A stretch of DNA of 64,000 nt. Source: Spirodela intermedia. Taxonomy: Eukaryota; Streptophyta; Magnoliopsida; Alismatales; Araceae. Position numbers and translations under genes: made by a program. Positions 13,701 to 22,743 of this stretch are shown here, in pieces. The stretch lies in the NCBI GenBank assembly GCA_902729315.2, contig LR746266.1, forward strand, positions 5,462,259-5,526,258. Reading direction: 5' to 3'. The notes beneath the pieces are model-generated. The model was not told where the DNA came from and made no database searches. It saw nothing but the letters and a program-made list of their open reading frames with translations. Every line of letters begins with the position of its first letter. Positions within the stretch are counted from its first letter, which is position 1.

Positions 13701-15118
13701 GTTGAATGTTTTGACCTGGAAGATGATCCCCACGGCATGAATGGTTGGAATTGGCAGGTTTGGGAGCATAATTACCCGTTTTTATTGGTGACTGTTGTTT
13801 GCTTTGCTTGAGGAAGCATGATAGGACTTTTCTGACTTTAAAATCTTCTCATTCATAGGCTTGCACTGAGATGGTCATGCCAATGTCCAGTAGCCCAGAC
13901 AGCAGCATGTTTCCACCGTACGCTTTTGACTATTCATCGTACCAAGATCAATGCATCCAAGACCTTGGTGTACGGCCAAGGCCGCGATGGGTTACTACTG
14001 AGTTTGGTGGGCATGTAATGGCCAATCTATCTTTAAAGAGTTCTAACATTAGCTATAAATATCCATTGATTCTTTCTGTGCTTTGAATCTTGAAACTTCT
14101 GAATGTTTTTTTAAATGCTTGAATATTCTGATGACTGTTCTGTCCTTGAAGGAAAATGGTTTCGGACCGAATCTTTGAAACCTTAAGACGTTGACATTAT
14201 GAATTACATAAATTTCTCTCTCTTCCATATCTGGGCCCGTCATCATCTGCTGAGAAATTCGGAGAATGATGGGGACAGTAGTTTATGGTGAATTACTTGG
14301 CTAGGTGTCTAGGGAAGTATGTCCTTACCAGTATTTTGCCAAGATCCATTAGGAGATTGAAGAAAAGAAACTAAAATGATAATTACAGCTAAAACATATA
14401 CATATATTGGTGGATTTACACTTCTTTGGAGCAGGTGATTTGTATATTAAGAAGCTCCAAGTTCCTCAACGCCTTCAGATTTTCCTTACGTGATGCCATT
14501 TTCATGTTCCAACCTGGTTTCTTCTTCATGTTCTTCCTGGACCCATCTTATTTTAGTTTCCGATTGGCATGGGTTCTCTCTTCATACTCTTAGATTCATT
14601 GCTTGCATCTTGAAGGATATCGTCGCTGTGCTGAAAGAATTCGGGAGCAACATCATATTCTCCAACGGGCTGCTGGATCCCTGGAGCGGAGGCAGGTATG
14701 GTTTCCCCCCGCCAAACCTCATCAGGGTCTACTCACCCGCTGTTCTCATTCTCTCCCGTCTGACGGATGGAGACGGAAATCTTTCATCGCAGCGTCCTGC
14801 AGAACATCTCCGGCAGCATCGTAGCACTCGTTACTGAACTGGGTATGCTTTTCTGCGCGGAAAAATCTTTTCTTTTTGGGTATTTCATGTGGCAATCAAT
14901 CTCCCGCGCGGGATTCCATTCTTCCAGGAGCCCACCACATCGATTTACGCTCGTCAACTGAGGAGGATCCTGAGTGGTTGACGTCCCAAAGAGCGTCGGA
15001 AGTCAACCTGATCCGGGGCTGGATAAACGACTACTACGAAGAACGGAGAGCCGCGCAGGGCGTAGAGAATGTCGTTGACTTTGCCGCCAGCTCAACGAAC
15101 GCGTCACGCGTCCTCTGA
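10754..15118 (+). CDS. Serine carboxypeptidase S28 family, lysosomal Pro-X carboxypeptidase-like
   Basis: Secreted or vacuolar serine peptidase of MEROPS family S28, which removes a C-terminal residue following proline. Exons: 10754-11185, 12299-12485, 12583-12716, 12821-12933, 13015-13138, 13608-13757, 13859-14014, 14616-14695, 14793-14842 and 14928-15118. All borders are GT-AG and the phases join to exactly 539 codons, giving 538 aa, the usual family length. A hydrophobic signal peptide spans about residues 5-24. Family landmarks: FFYCGNEGD in exon 1; nucleophile Ser203 in FGGSYGG; substrate-pocket region [12 protein letters not shown]; Asp453 in [10 protein letters not shown]; His478/479 in GAHHIDLR. 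The triad is complete. I chose the ATG at 10754 because it starts directly at the signal peptide; an in-frame ATG at 10634 would add 40 charged residues before it. Intron 1 is 1.1 kb. This is the only intact S28 copy of an array whose downstream relatives are broken. Confidence 0.95.
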
Positions 15119-15370
15119 CCGCGCAGACCGTCGCTCGGCAGATGGAACAGCCACGCTCCGGGGTGGCGTCTCGCTGGCAACGGTCAGCGCGTGGGCTTCT
15201 GGGAAAATAGACGACTTTTTTCCTTCAACGAATACGTCACGGTTTACGTCTTGGAAGGCGGCGCCACCTCAAATACCGTCCTCAGTCTCCCACGGTTTTC
15301 CTATGTCGCAAGAAGAAAAACCCTTAGAGTCCTAGTTAATCTGCGGATCACCAGAACTGGGTCTCCGGCT

Positions 15371-15380
15371 CTATAAATTC
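15371..15380 (+). promoter_or_regulatory. TATA box of the cysteine-rich protein gene
   Basis: CTATAAATTC lies about 70 bases upstream of the ATG at 15442, a normal plant spacing for a short 5' leader. The copy-2 pseudogene has a degraded counterpart near 25,600. Confidence 0.6.
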
Positions 15381-15441
15381 CCCAAGCCGAAAGCAGCGTT
15401 TGGTCGTAAGGGCCGGTCGTCGGAAGAGAAGATAAGCGGAG

Positions 15442-15672
15442 ATGTGCTACGCCGTGAAGTGTGGCACGTGCGGGAAGAGCACCTGGGCGGGGTGCGGTCG
15501 CCATGTGGCGTCGGTGTACTCACAGATCCCGGAGGGGCAGCACTGCCTCTGCCGCCGTTGGCCCGGCGTGAAGCTCCCAGGGGAGGCGGAGTCCGCCGCC
15601 GCTGGCGGCGGCTCTGCGTCGACCGCCGAAGGGGCAGCCGACCCGCAGTCGTCCTGGTGTATCATCTCTTGA
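15442..15672 (+). CDS. Small conserved cysteine-rich protein (76 aa), C-terminal CaaX-like
   Basis: Single-exon gene for a 76-residue protein resembling a small plant protein family of unknown function. The conserved N-terminal half reads MCYAVKCGTCGKSTWAGCG, then RHVASVYSQIPEGQHC and a CxxW-type end with RWPGVK. Six cysteines in the first 37 residues form CxxC/CxC-like pairs, so metal binding is plausible (inference). No signal peptide or membrane segment is seen. The variable Ala/Ser/Gly-rich tail ends in Cys-Ile-Ile-Ser, which fits a CaaX prenylation box with a farnesyl-type last residue. It lies 323 bases after the S28 stop in the same orientation with its own TATA box. The last codons belong to a 45-bp tandem duplication that continues into the 3' region. 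A decayed copy at 25.7 kb shows the two genes were duplicated together. Confidence 0.85.
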   Translation: MCYAVKCGTCGKSTWAGCGRHVASVYSQIPEGQHCLCRRWPGVKLPGEAESAAAGGGSASTAEGAADPQSSWCIIS

Positions 15673-15741
15673 TCTATTCCGTCGTTTACCGGCCGATCCT
15701 GGTGTATCATCTCTTGATCTATTCCGTCGTTTGCCGGCCGA
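15652..15741 (+). repeat. 45-bp tandem duplication over the stop codon
   Basis: Two adjacent 45-base units (15,652-15,696 and 15,697-15,741) differ at one base. The first contains the last codons and TGA of the cysteine-rich protein gene. The equivalent place in copy 2 (about 25,884-25,930) has only one unit, so the duplication is private to this copy. Confidence 0.9.
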
Positions 15742-16069
15742 TTCTTCGCCTCCTTTTCTCACCCATCATCATCATCATGGTTCATCATCAGCTTCTCCTC
15801 CCCCGTATCTAGGTTTGTCTGCTGTTAGTGTGGGGGTCGGTTGATCTTTGGTTTGATGTAAGCAAATGTGGATCGTTCACTCCTGGTGAACGGCGAACGT
15901 TGTTTATCCACTTCCCATCTGTTTGTTGTTTAAATGTTTCAAAGAAAATATACACCTCTGTAATCAGTCTGTATCATGGGAGGGGATTGGAATCAATAAC
16001 CAAAATCGGGATTGGAATTTCTTCCGGATATGATCTTTGATTTGTGAGCGTGGGTAATATGCAGGTATC

Positions 16070-16095
16070 TTCTCTCTCTCTCTCTCTCTCTCTCT
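16070..16095. repeat. CT microsatellite shared with copy 2
   Basis: A CT tract followed by GGCTCTCTAT. The copy-2 unit has the same tract and flank at 26,259-26,285, so the microsatellite predates the duplication. Confidence 0.85.
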
Positions 16096-16606
16096 GGCTC
16101 TCTATTTTGATGCTTTACAGGGGGGTGTCTGAACTGGCAAATTCAAGAATGCTCTCCCTGTATAACTAATTGGGGATTCATTAATTACCCAATTACTGAA
16201 ACGTTGACCTGTCTTATTGTCGACTCGTACAGGAATTATAGGATCTGAGCAATAATACTGTGAGGATTTTCCAAACACTTCTCGCCACTCGAATATTCAA
16301 ACATTAGGCGTAGCATAATTGATGAAGTATCTGTTAGGGTCAACTGCCATTAGACGAAGATTGTATAATTTTCTGTCGTTATAATTCAACGATGTTCATG
16401 CACAGATTCCATGGAGCGGCGCAGGTTTTTGTATGAAATTCTTGACATTTTGCGGTTACCCTATTTTCCAAACCATGGCAACCTACACCGGCTGAATGCT
16501 CTTCGCTGATAACATACTGTGAAGGCATCGAGGCTCACTTAATGAACCCTCCTCTGTAAATCTTGCTCGAGAGAGAGGAATGGGGAAACGAAGAGGAAGA
16601 AGGTTG

Positions 16607-16648
16607 GTGTGTGTGTGTGTGCGAGAGAGAGAGAGAGAGAGAAATAGA
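16607..16648. repeat. Compound GT/GA microsatellite
   Basis: A GT run passing into a GA run. The related intergenic copy at 36,283-36,316 carries a GA run in a comparable place. Confidence 0.85.
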
Positions 16649-16689
16649 GAGAAGATGGGAGAGAGGAAGGAGACAGAAAGGGCTGCGAG

Positions 16690-17110
16690 AGATACGGACG
16701 ACATGTTTCCGGCGATATAGAGCAACGGTCAGTGCTGTCCCCCCTCCGTGTCTATCCCTCATCGACCCTTCTCTACTAGTCTAGATAGAGGAAATACAGA
16801 AAGAAGAGACCTTGTGCCACCTCACCTTGAGATCGTCCAAAGAGCATGACAGTGAGCTGACAGTGATGGAGAGGGCGCCGCATCTGATCTTTCTTTCTCC
16901 TCACTCTCCCCTCCAGTCGGGTGAAATTTCGTGACCGGGTTGGAAAGCACCAATGCGTCAAATGGAGCTCCTCTCTAGCTGACCGACAATTCTGTTCATT
17001 TTCAAGAACCTAAAACAAAACCTATGCCTTTAGTAAGCTGTGCCATTGCTTGTTGCATGCACCGGATATTTTTTTTCTGAAACTTGTAATGATGACACTT
17101 CACTATCGCT
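16690..17110 (+). repeat. Intergenic repeat block A, copy 1
   Basis: About 420 bp similar to 22,250-22,690 in the same orientation. Shared words include CGTCCAAAGAGCATGA, TGACAGTGATGGAGAGGGCG and CTCCTCACTCTCCCCTCCA. No coding potential is recognised. The second copy abuts the S28 pseudogene, so this block marks a duplication junction. Confidence 0.75.
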
Positions 17111-18846
17111 TTGAATGACATTCTATGTAGGCCTTATGGGAGGAAGTTATCTCAAACGGTTTGGTGAGAGAGGATGTTTACCAAGACATATTGAGCATCT
17201 GACTAAATGTCTATGTAGGAAAATATGCAATCACATGATCAGAATAATGACGGAAATTCCATTTTTGGATATCAGTGAGAGTAAATAATTTGAAAAAAAA
17301 TCATCCAGCTATGAGAAATTCTAATGAGAACAAGCCACTGTTGGGTAAGCAATCTACTCTTCTCTTCTTTTATAAGAGCTTCACCTGCAACAAAAGGAAA
17401 ATGAGAGGCCAAGAAAGAGGAGTAGAATTGATGGAGAGACTAAAGAACCAAAAGAGAGAAGAGAGATCCTAAGAAGAAGACAAATTTCTTCATTGGTCGT
17501 CATACTAAAAGAGATATAAATGGCCTATATATAGAAAAACAAGAAGAAAAGATAACTACTTCCCGAAAAAAAGAGTCATTCACGATCTATGTGGGCAGGC
17601 CCAGATAATTAGAAGTTGGTAGTTTTTAACTACCCTCGTTTTCCATGCTCACTCTCTGCACGACCCCCGAACGGGTAATGGGGATCGGCTGTCACCGCCA
17701 ACCACTCCGTGCACGTCCCCGAACGGGTCATTTGCGCATAGGATTCTTTGGCACCTTAGTGTATGACCATTTAACGCGTGTAGGTGAGCTAGTGAGAACA
17801 GCACAACTAGAGGCCTCCGTCCTGCCGCCAATTTGAGCGGGGGGCAGATACAGAAGCATGGAAAACAGAAAGCGTTGGTTCCACTTTTTCTTCCATCGCT
17901 CTTTCTGCGGCAGCTCAATAGAAGATTCCAAATCTTGGATGTTAATCAGGTGCGTAGATTTGTTTAATCTGACAACAAATTTGTTGGAATGATGGGCGTA
18001 TATGGGTGAAAAGGAATGTTTCGGAATAGTTTTAGATGCTGCCGATTGGGTTTTACCTAAACGAGATAGGGTGACTGATAATGATTGTTCAACATATCAG
18101 ACAATGATTTTAGTCTTATTACGTACACTTATAGTGATTCTGCAACTAACATGGATGATGAAAGTCAATAACAGGTTATAGATTTATAATTTGATCCACA
18201 AATCGAGAGGTTCTCTCAGTGTAGCTTTATGCTCTGTCGTGTGAACCAATTCTATAGAAGCTGGTAAAGTAATATCCGATCTCAAGATTTTAGTAATCGA
18301 GCAATTTCATTTGACTTTGCTCGGCAACGGGACCCTTTCCAACATTATCTTATTTGGCACTTTATGAGAACTCGGAGGAATTGAACCAGAGAGCTCGCAA
18401 CCAGCCCCCTTCAACATCACTCATAATGTCTTTATTATGGTGATATATAAATGGGTGGTTATTGTTCAGACGCATCCTGAACTAGTTTCCGACTAATTAT
18501 CCCTCTTGTTGATAATTTAACTAATGACGCTTAAAATGGTCCAAATTATTCAGCATTCTCAAGAGTGGTGCCTTGTAGACATGTATCAAGTCTGGTCCTC
18601 GTCTACTGCTGATTCGGTTCTGTCCCTCTCAAGATTTAGTACATCATCTCCATAGTCCGCTGGATCAAGTATCTTGTTGAAAAGTTCTCCTTGGTGAAAG
18701 ATTTTCTCAGCGTTTTAATTGTTTTTCGAGACACATAGAGGAGATCTTTTGTTTCGCTGTGCATGGAACACAACATGCGGCTATTTATTTCGCACATCAG
18801 GGAGGGACGATTAAACCTGGCGCAAGAAACAAAGCTAGGGACCCCC

Positions 18847-19326
18847 CTAGTAAGGACGTTCGTCGCCGTAGTTCCCGGGGGGGCTGTAGTTGCAGGTGAT
18901 GAGTACGTCGCCGGTGTTACATGTGACACGGGCGCAGCCAAGCTTCACGGAGTTACGCCAAACCACCTGCGTGTAGTGCCCGCACTCCCGTCCTTCCTCG
19001 CAACTGTTGCTGTTGTAATCGTAGTACTGGTTCTCACTGACCCACAGCTCGACGGCGTCGGCAGCCGTGCCCTGAGGGCCCTTGCATAGGTTCTCGCCAT
19101 ATTCCCCCTCTGAGTGCACGAGTTGGCAGTCCCGATCCTCTGGTTGCGTAATTCTCTGCAAATGCAGCGACGGTGTCATCCCACTCCATCGAACCGACCC
19201 CGACCTGAGCCCGAGCTTCGTTGTGAGCGTCTAGATAATCCTGTGGAGAGTACTGGGCGCGGCCGACGCCCGCCGCTGCGAGGACCAGGACACAAGCCAT
19301 ACCAGTGCGAGATGGGATGCTGCCAT
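18847..19326 (-). pseudogene. PR-1 (CAP superfamily) gene copy 1, frameshifted
   Basis: Pathogenesis-related protein 1, a secreted CAP-domain protein, intronless as usual. From the 5' end: the upstream ATG (19,326) opens a signal peptide whose frame is lost before the hydrophobic core. A second ATG (19,300) starts ACVLVLAAAGVGRAQ in the productive frame, then YLDAHNEARAQVG. A further frameshift follows AFAENYAT. The other frame then continues with DCQLVHSEGEYGENLCKG, CGHYTQVVWRN, and the end CNYSPPGNYGDERPY plus stop. The six CAP-domain cysteines and the histidines of DAHNEAR and CGHYTQ can be seen across the two frames, so decay is recent, or the shifts are assembly errors. The C-terminus fits the CAPE consensus PxGNxxxxxPY. 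A TATA box lies upstream at 19,416-19,428. Confidence 0.85.
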
Positions 19327-19415
19327 TTCCTCTCTTTCCTACACGGATGTTCCTCTCTTCTCTTCTTGGGCTACAGAAGACAGCCAGCTGATGGTAAAGA
19401 ACAGGTACTCGTTGG

Positions 19416-19428
19416 GTATTTATAGGCC
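19416..19428 (-). promoter_or_regulatory. TATA box of PR-1 copy 1
   Basis: CCTATAAATACCC on the minus strand, about 90-115 bases upstream of the two candidate PR-1 start codons. Confidence 0.55.
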
Positions 19429-19479
19429 GCTGACACCTGCTTCTGATTTAGTCTTCCTAGGAGAAAATTCAAGGCTGGA

Positions 19480-20110
19480 ATCGTAAACTGAGCCGTCTCA
19501 TACGACTGCCGCGTCCACATGCTCGTCGTAGGTGGGAGAAGATGTTGTCTCTGGCCTTTAGTTGTTTCCTGTTGACCTTTTCTGTTCTACGGTCATCTAT
19601 ATAACGGTTGAGAGACTTAGTCCTGTGAGTTCTAAACGAGATAGAATCAGTTTTACAGGGATATCTACTACGGTCATACTGAAGATACCACGTAACAGAT
19701 GCCAAGCACCGACTCCACATAACCGTCCACTTTCTGACAGGAAATAGTCCTTTAATTTGGTCAAAGAAAATCACGCGACTAGTCTCCATGTCGATAGGTT
19801 GAATTGTTTAACTGGGCCGTGGCATAACACCGCGTGCAAATATTCGTCTCAGGAGATGGGCAAACATGGCCTCCCCTTGTAAATGTTTCCTACTTACTTT
19901 TTCAGTCTACAATTATCTAGAACAGTTGATGCCGAGGCGTATCACCTTTGAAGGATATAAAACAGAATAACTGGGATCCCATGTATACGCCATTTTCTGT
20001 AAAACACCACGAAATAGGTAGCAACGACCAACTCCACTGGCGTCCGTTATCGGACAAAATTCAACCGTCTAGTTTGAACAAAGTACATCACCGGATTCCC
20101 TTTTTGCGAT
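19480..20110. repeat. Diverged tandem duplication, two units of about 310-320 bp
   Basis: The segment 19,480-19,795 is repeated, with divergence, at 19,800-20,110. Parallel landmarks occur in the same order: AACTGAGCCGT / AACTGGGCCGT, TTTCCT-TTGACCTTTTCTGT / TTTCCT-TTACTTTTTCAGT, CGACTCCAC / CAACTCCAC, CCGTC..GACAGGA / CCGTT..GACAAAA, TTTGGTCAAAG / TTTGAACAAAG. It lies upstream of PR-1 copy 1. No reading frame is kept. Confidence 0.65.
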
Positions 20111-21055
20111 TTTTGAAGCAGATAAATGGGGACAGGAGCAGATGTAGGGTGGTTTTCTTTCTTCTCTTTTCTTCTTCCTCTTCTTTTGGAGGAAAAGGTG
20201 GACGACGCGCAGGCTGCGGAGGCACTGCGGCGAAGCGTGGTTGCACGAATTCGAAATCAGTTGCTGATTATTTTCATACAGTATATTTTGGTTTCACAAT
20301 GTTCATTTCATGCAACTTGTTGATTTGTTTAAGCTCACCTGTCTGCTCAACTTGACGTACTAGTCTATTTAGGTTTAATTTACAACAAATCAAATCTAGA
20401 AAAACCCGGCGACGAACCCTGTTGACCTCATTGTCTAATGGACTCCCTCGCTTACTAAGATCAGTAAAATGGTGTGGGGTGGAGATAGATGTCTTTATGA
20501 CTAACATGCTGAAGAAAAAAATCGACCGGGTCTTCATGCTCAAAATCAGTAGTCGACAAGATAGGTTAGTAAGAAGCCGAGAAGGAAAGAAGAATCTCGA
20601 CAAAAATCCGTCCACGAGGGTGGGTAAAAATTTTACGCTGCGAAAGATTTCGTGTACCGGTCCGAAAGTAGGAAACGCTGCCGATGGATGACACTTTCTA
20701 AAACCTAAGCCGTGCTAACGACTTGATCAAGAAGACCGACAAACGAGTGATTCAAGTGGGGAGCCGAAGTCTTGCGATGACCTTTGATCTGATCGGCTTT
20801 ACGCTTGTAGAATTCCGTATTGAACTGTGGAGTTGTTTACTGACGTCAGTGGAGCGGGCACAGAATGTTTGTATCTTTGGTCGTTGTTAGCATGAGATGT
20901 TACATGAACACAAGCAAAAATCTGGGGGGAAACGACATCCTAGACTTCCGTAGAAGCTTACGTCCCGGCCCAAAATACCTCTAAGACGGAGGAAGCACAC
21001 GCCATCCAGACGTAACGTTATCAAAACTTAATTTGAATTTCGTCCAACCACTTTG
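20111..21055. other. Intergenic DNA without a recognised gene
   Basis: Nothing convincing is seen. A short frame at about 20,195-20,262 reads like an Ala/Arg-rich helix (DDAQAAEALRRSVVARIRNQ), but it has no start, splice sites or partner exon I could support. Confidence 0.4.
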
Positions 21056-22185
21056 GCGATGGCGCAACCACGAGAAATTGGTAATAATCTCGGAGCTTCC
21101 CAAAATAATACCCAAATTAGGTCTCTGCAGGCTCTATCAAGAGAGGTGGCGCTACAACTCCACCCACCTGCATGGCGTGCCATCTGATGCGCGCGTTTTG
21201 CCAAACACTAGCTCTCTCCAATTCCTTGTGGAGTGTTGTCCAGTTGTCCTCTGTCATTGCATCTCGTAATCACGTCCAAGGCTGATTGGGCTGGTGCTAA
21301 TATGGTATCGTGTTTTAATAAAAATCAATACTTTCTAGTCAACTCCATGTCTACCTCTAACTCGGCGGTGTGATGTGCAACTTCGGGCATAGTTCCGTGA
21401 CTATTTTGTAAGTAAATTAACCATTCATGGTCAACTGTCTTCAGATGAGTGGCGCTGTGGAGTTGTCAGCCAACTAAAAGCACCAATTTCTACAGCCGCA
21501 ACTATTATGGCAACATCAATTGTCGGGGCATGAATGCCACGTCTTCTTACAACAAATGGTCAAGTCGTAGTTGCCGAAGGGTTGTGCGTTATGATAATAT
21601 CGCAACTATGCTCTACACCGTAAGTGTGAGAAGAGAAAATGCAAATAAATATCACACAAGCAGCCTGTTACAAGTGCAGGACGACAACAATAACGGAAAC
21701 TGTCGAGGGATCCATATACAACAGAAAGATGAATAAGATCGGAGTAGGTCGAGGGAATAATCCTCACGCGGTTTGAGTTCCCTTTTGTAGTATAGGTTGG
21801 GGATGATGGACCTGCCTGCAATGACGCCTGATATCGTAGTGAAAGAAAGAGCACGATAAATGATAATGTCCACAAGGTAACAAATGATAAAGGGAATGAA
21901 AAATGGCTTGAAGAAGGCACCATAGATTTAATGTCGTCCGGAGAGGGTAATACACTCACGGCCACCAAAAGGAGAAGTAGAATATCTATTATTAATGTGG
22001 AATACAATACATTACTAAATGGAGTAATTGAAGCTTTAACCCAAGCCACTAGAATAGGAGGACACGCCGGAATCCTGATTCCAATCATCAGAGAGAAATG
22101 AGCTGCTCTTATCTATGATTTACGAGATTTGGACAATCTGACTTCTCAACTTCAAGCGATATTAAAACAATATCAGGTAAGTTGC
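21056..22185 (+). other. Unidentified, possibly decayed coding stretch
   Basis: Several consecutive plus-strand segments read like ordinary protein but are cut by stops and frame changes. One segment from an ATG at 21,061 opens with MAQPREIGNNLG. A frame at about 21,854-22,101 runs without a stop, includes GGHAGILIPIIREK and, just after a TGA, continues as DLRDLDNLTSQLQAIL to about 22,180. I do not recognise the family and assign no function. It could be a relic of a mobile element or other inserted sequence. The minus-strand frame over the same bases (21,606-22,088) looks less protein-like. Confidence 0.25.
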
Positions 22186-22249
22186 GTCATAAGTTTCATA
22201 TTAACACTCGGCTTCATCACTTTCATCTTCGCTCTACCTCGAGGCACGG

Positions 22250-22690
22250 TCGGACGGGGAGAGAGAGAAAGGAGACAACCTAGATGTTTCTCTCGACAGA
22301 AAGGGGCCGTCAGTGCTTTGTCTCCCTCCCCCTCTCTCCAGTCCTTGTGTCTCCCTCATCGTTCCTTCTCCACTGGACTATTGAAGAGACACAAAGAGGA
22401 GACCCCTTGACAGTTCTCTTGAGACCGTCCAAAGAGCATGAGAGTCCGCTGACAGTGATGGAGAGGGCGCCGCATCTGCGCTTTGTTTCTCCTCACTCTC
22501 CCCTCCATTTAGGCGAAATTGCGACCGGCTTGGAAAGCGCCAATACGTCAATGAAGCTCCTCTCTTGGTGACTAACAGTTCTGTTGGTTTACAAGGACAT
22601 AAAACTAAATCTCTGTTTCCAGTAATCTGCCTCATAAAACTAAACTATTTCCTGTGACAACTTCTAACGGCAATACTTCGCTTTCGTTAT
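22250..22690 (+). repeat. Intergenic repeat block A, copy 2
   Basis: The counterpart of 16,690-17,110. It runs straight into S28 exon-5 sequence at about 22,744, although block A is absent from the introns of the intact S28 gene. A duplication or deletion breakpoint therefore lies at about 22,690-22,744. Confidence 0.75.
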
Positions 22691-22743
22691 GAATGGCGAC
22701 CTCCTATACCTTAGACGGGCTGAATTTACCTTTTGGAGGATAT

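Larger units (their letters stand above)
15742..18846. other. Intergenic region between Cys-rich gene and PR-1 copy 1
   Basis: No gene is supported. It contains a CT tract (16,070-16,095), a segment at 16,140-16,480 that recurs near 26,320-26,460 and 35,750-36,060, a GT/GA tract (16,607-16,648), a block at 16,690-17,110 that recurs at 22,250-22,690, and a block at about 17,880-18,010 that recurs near 36,910-37,010 and 62,980-63,110. A TATA-like TATATATAG lies at about 17,526-17,536 in AT-rich DNA. Confidence 0.6.

Noticed and set aside
21606-22088. 160-codon minus-strand frame with hydrophobic segments
   Set aside because: The plus strand of the same bases reads more like protein. The minus frame has no recognisable motif and Ser/Leu-rich random character.
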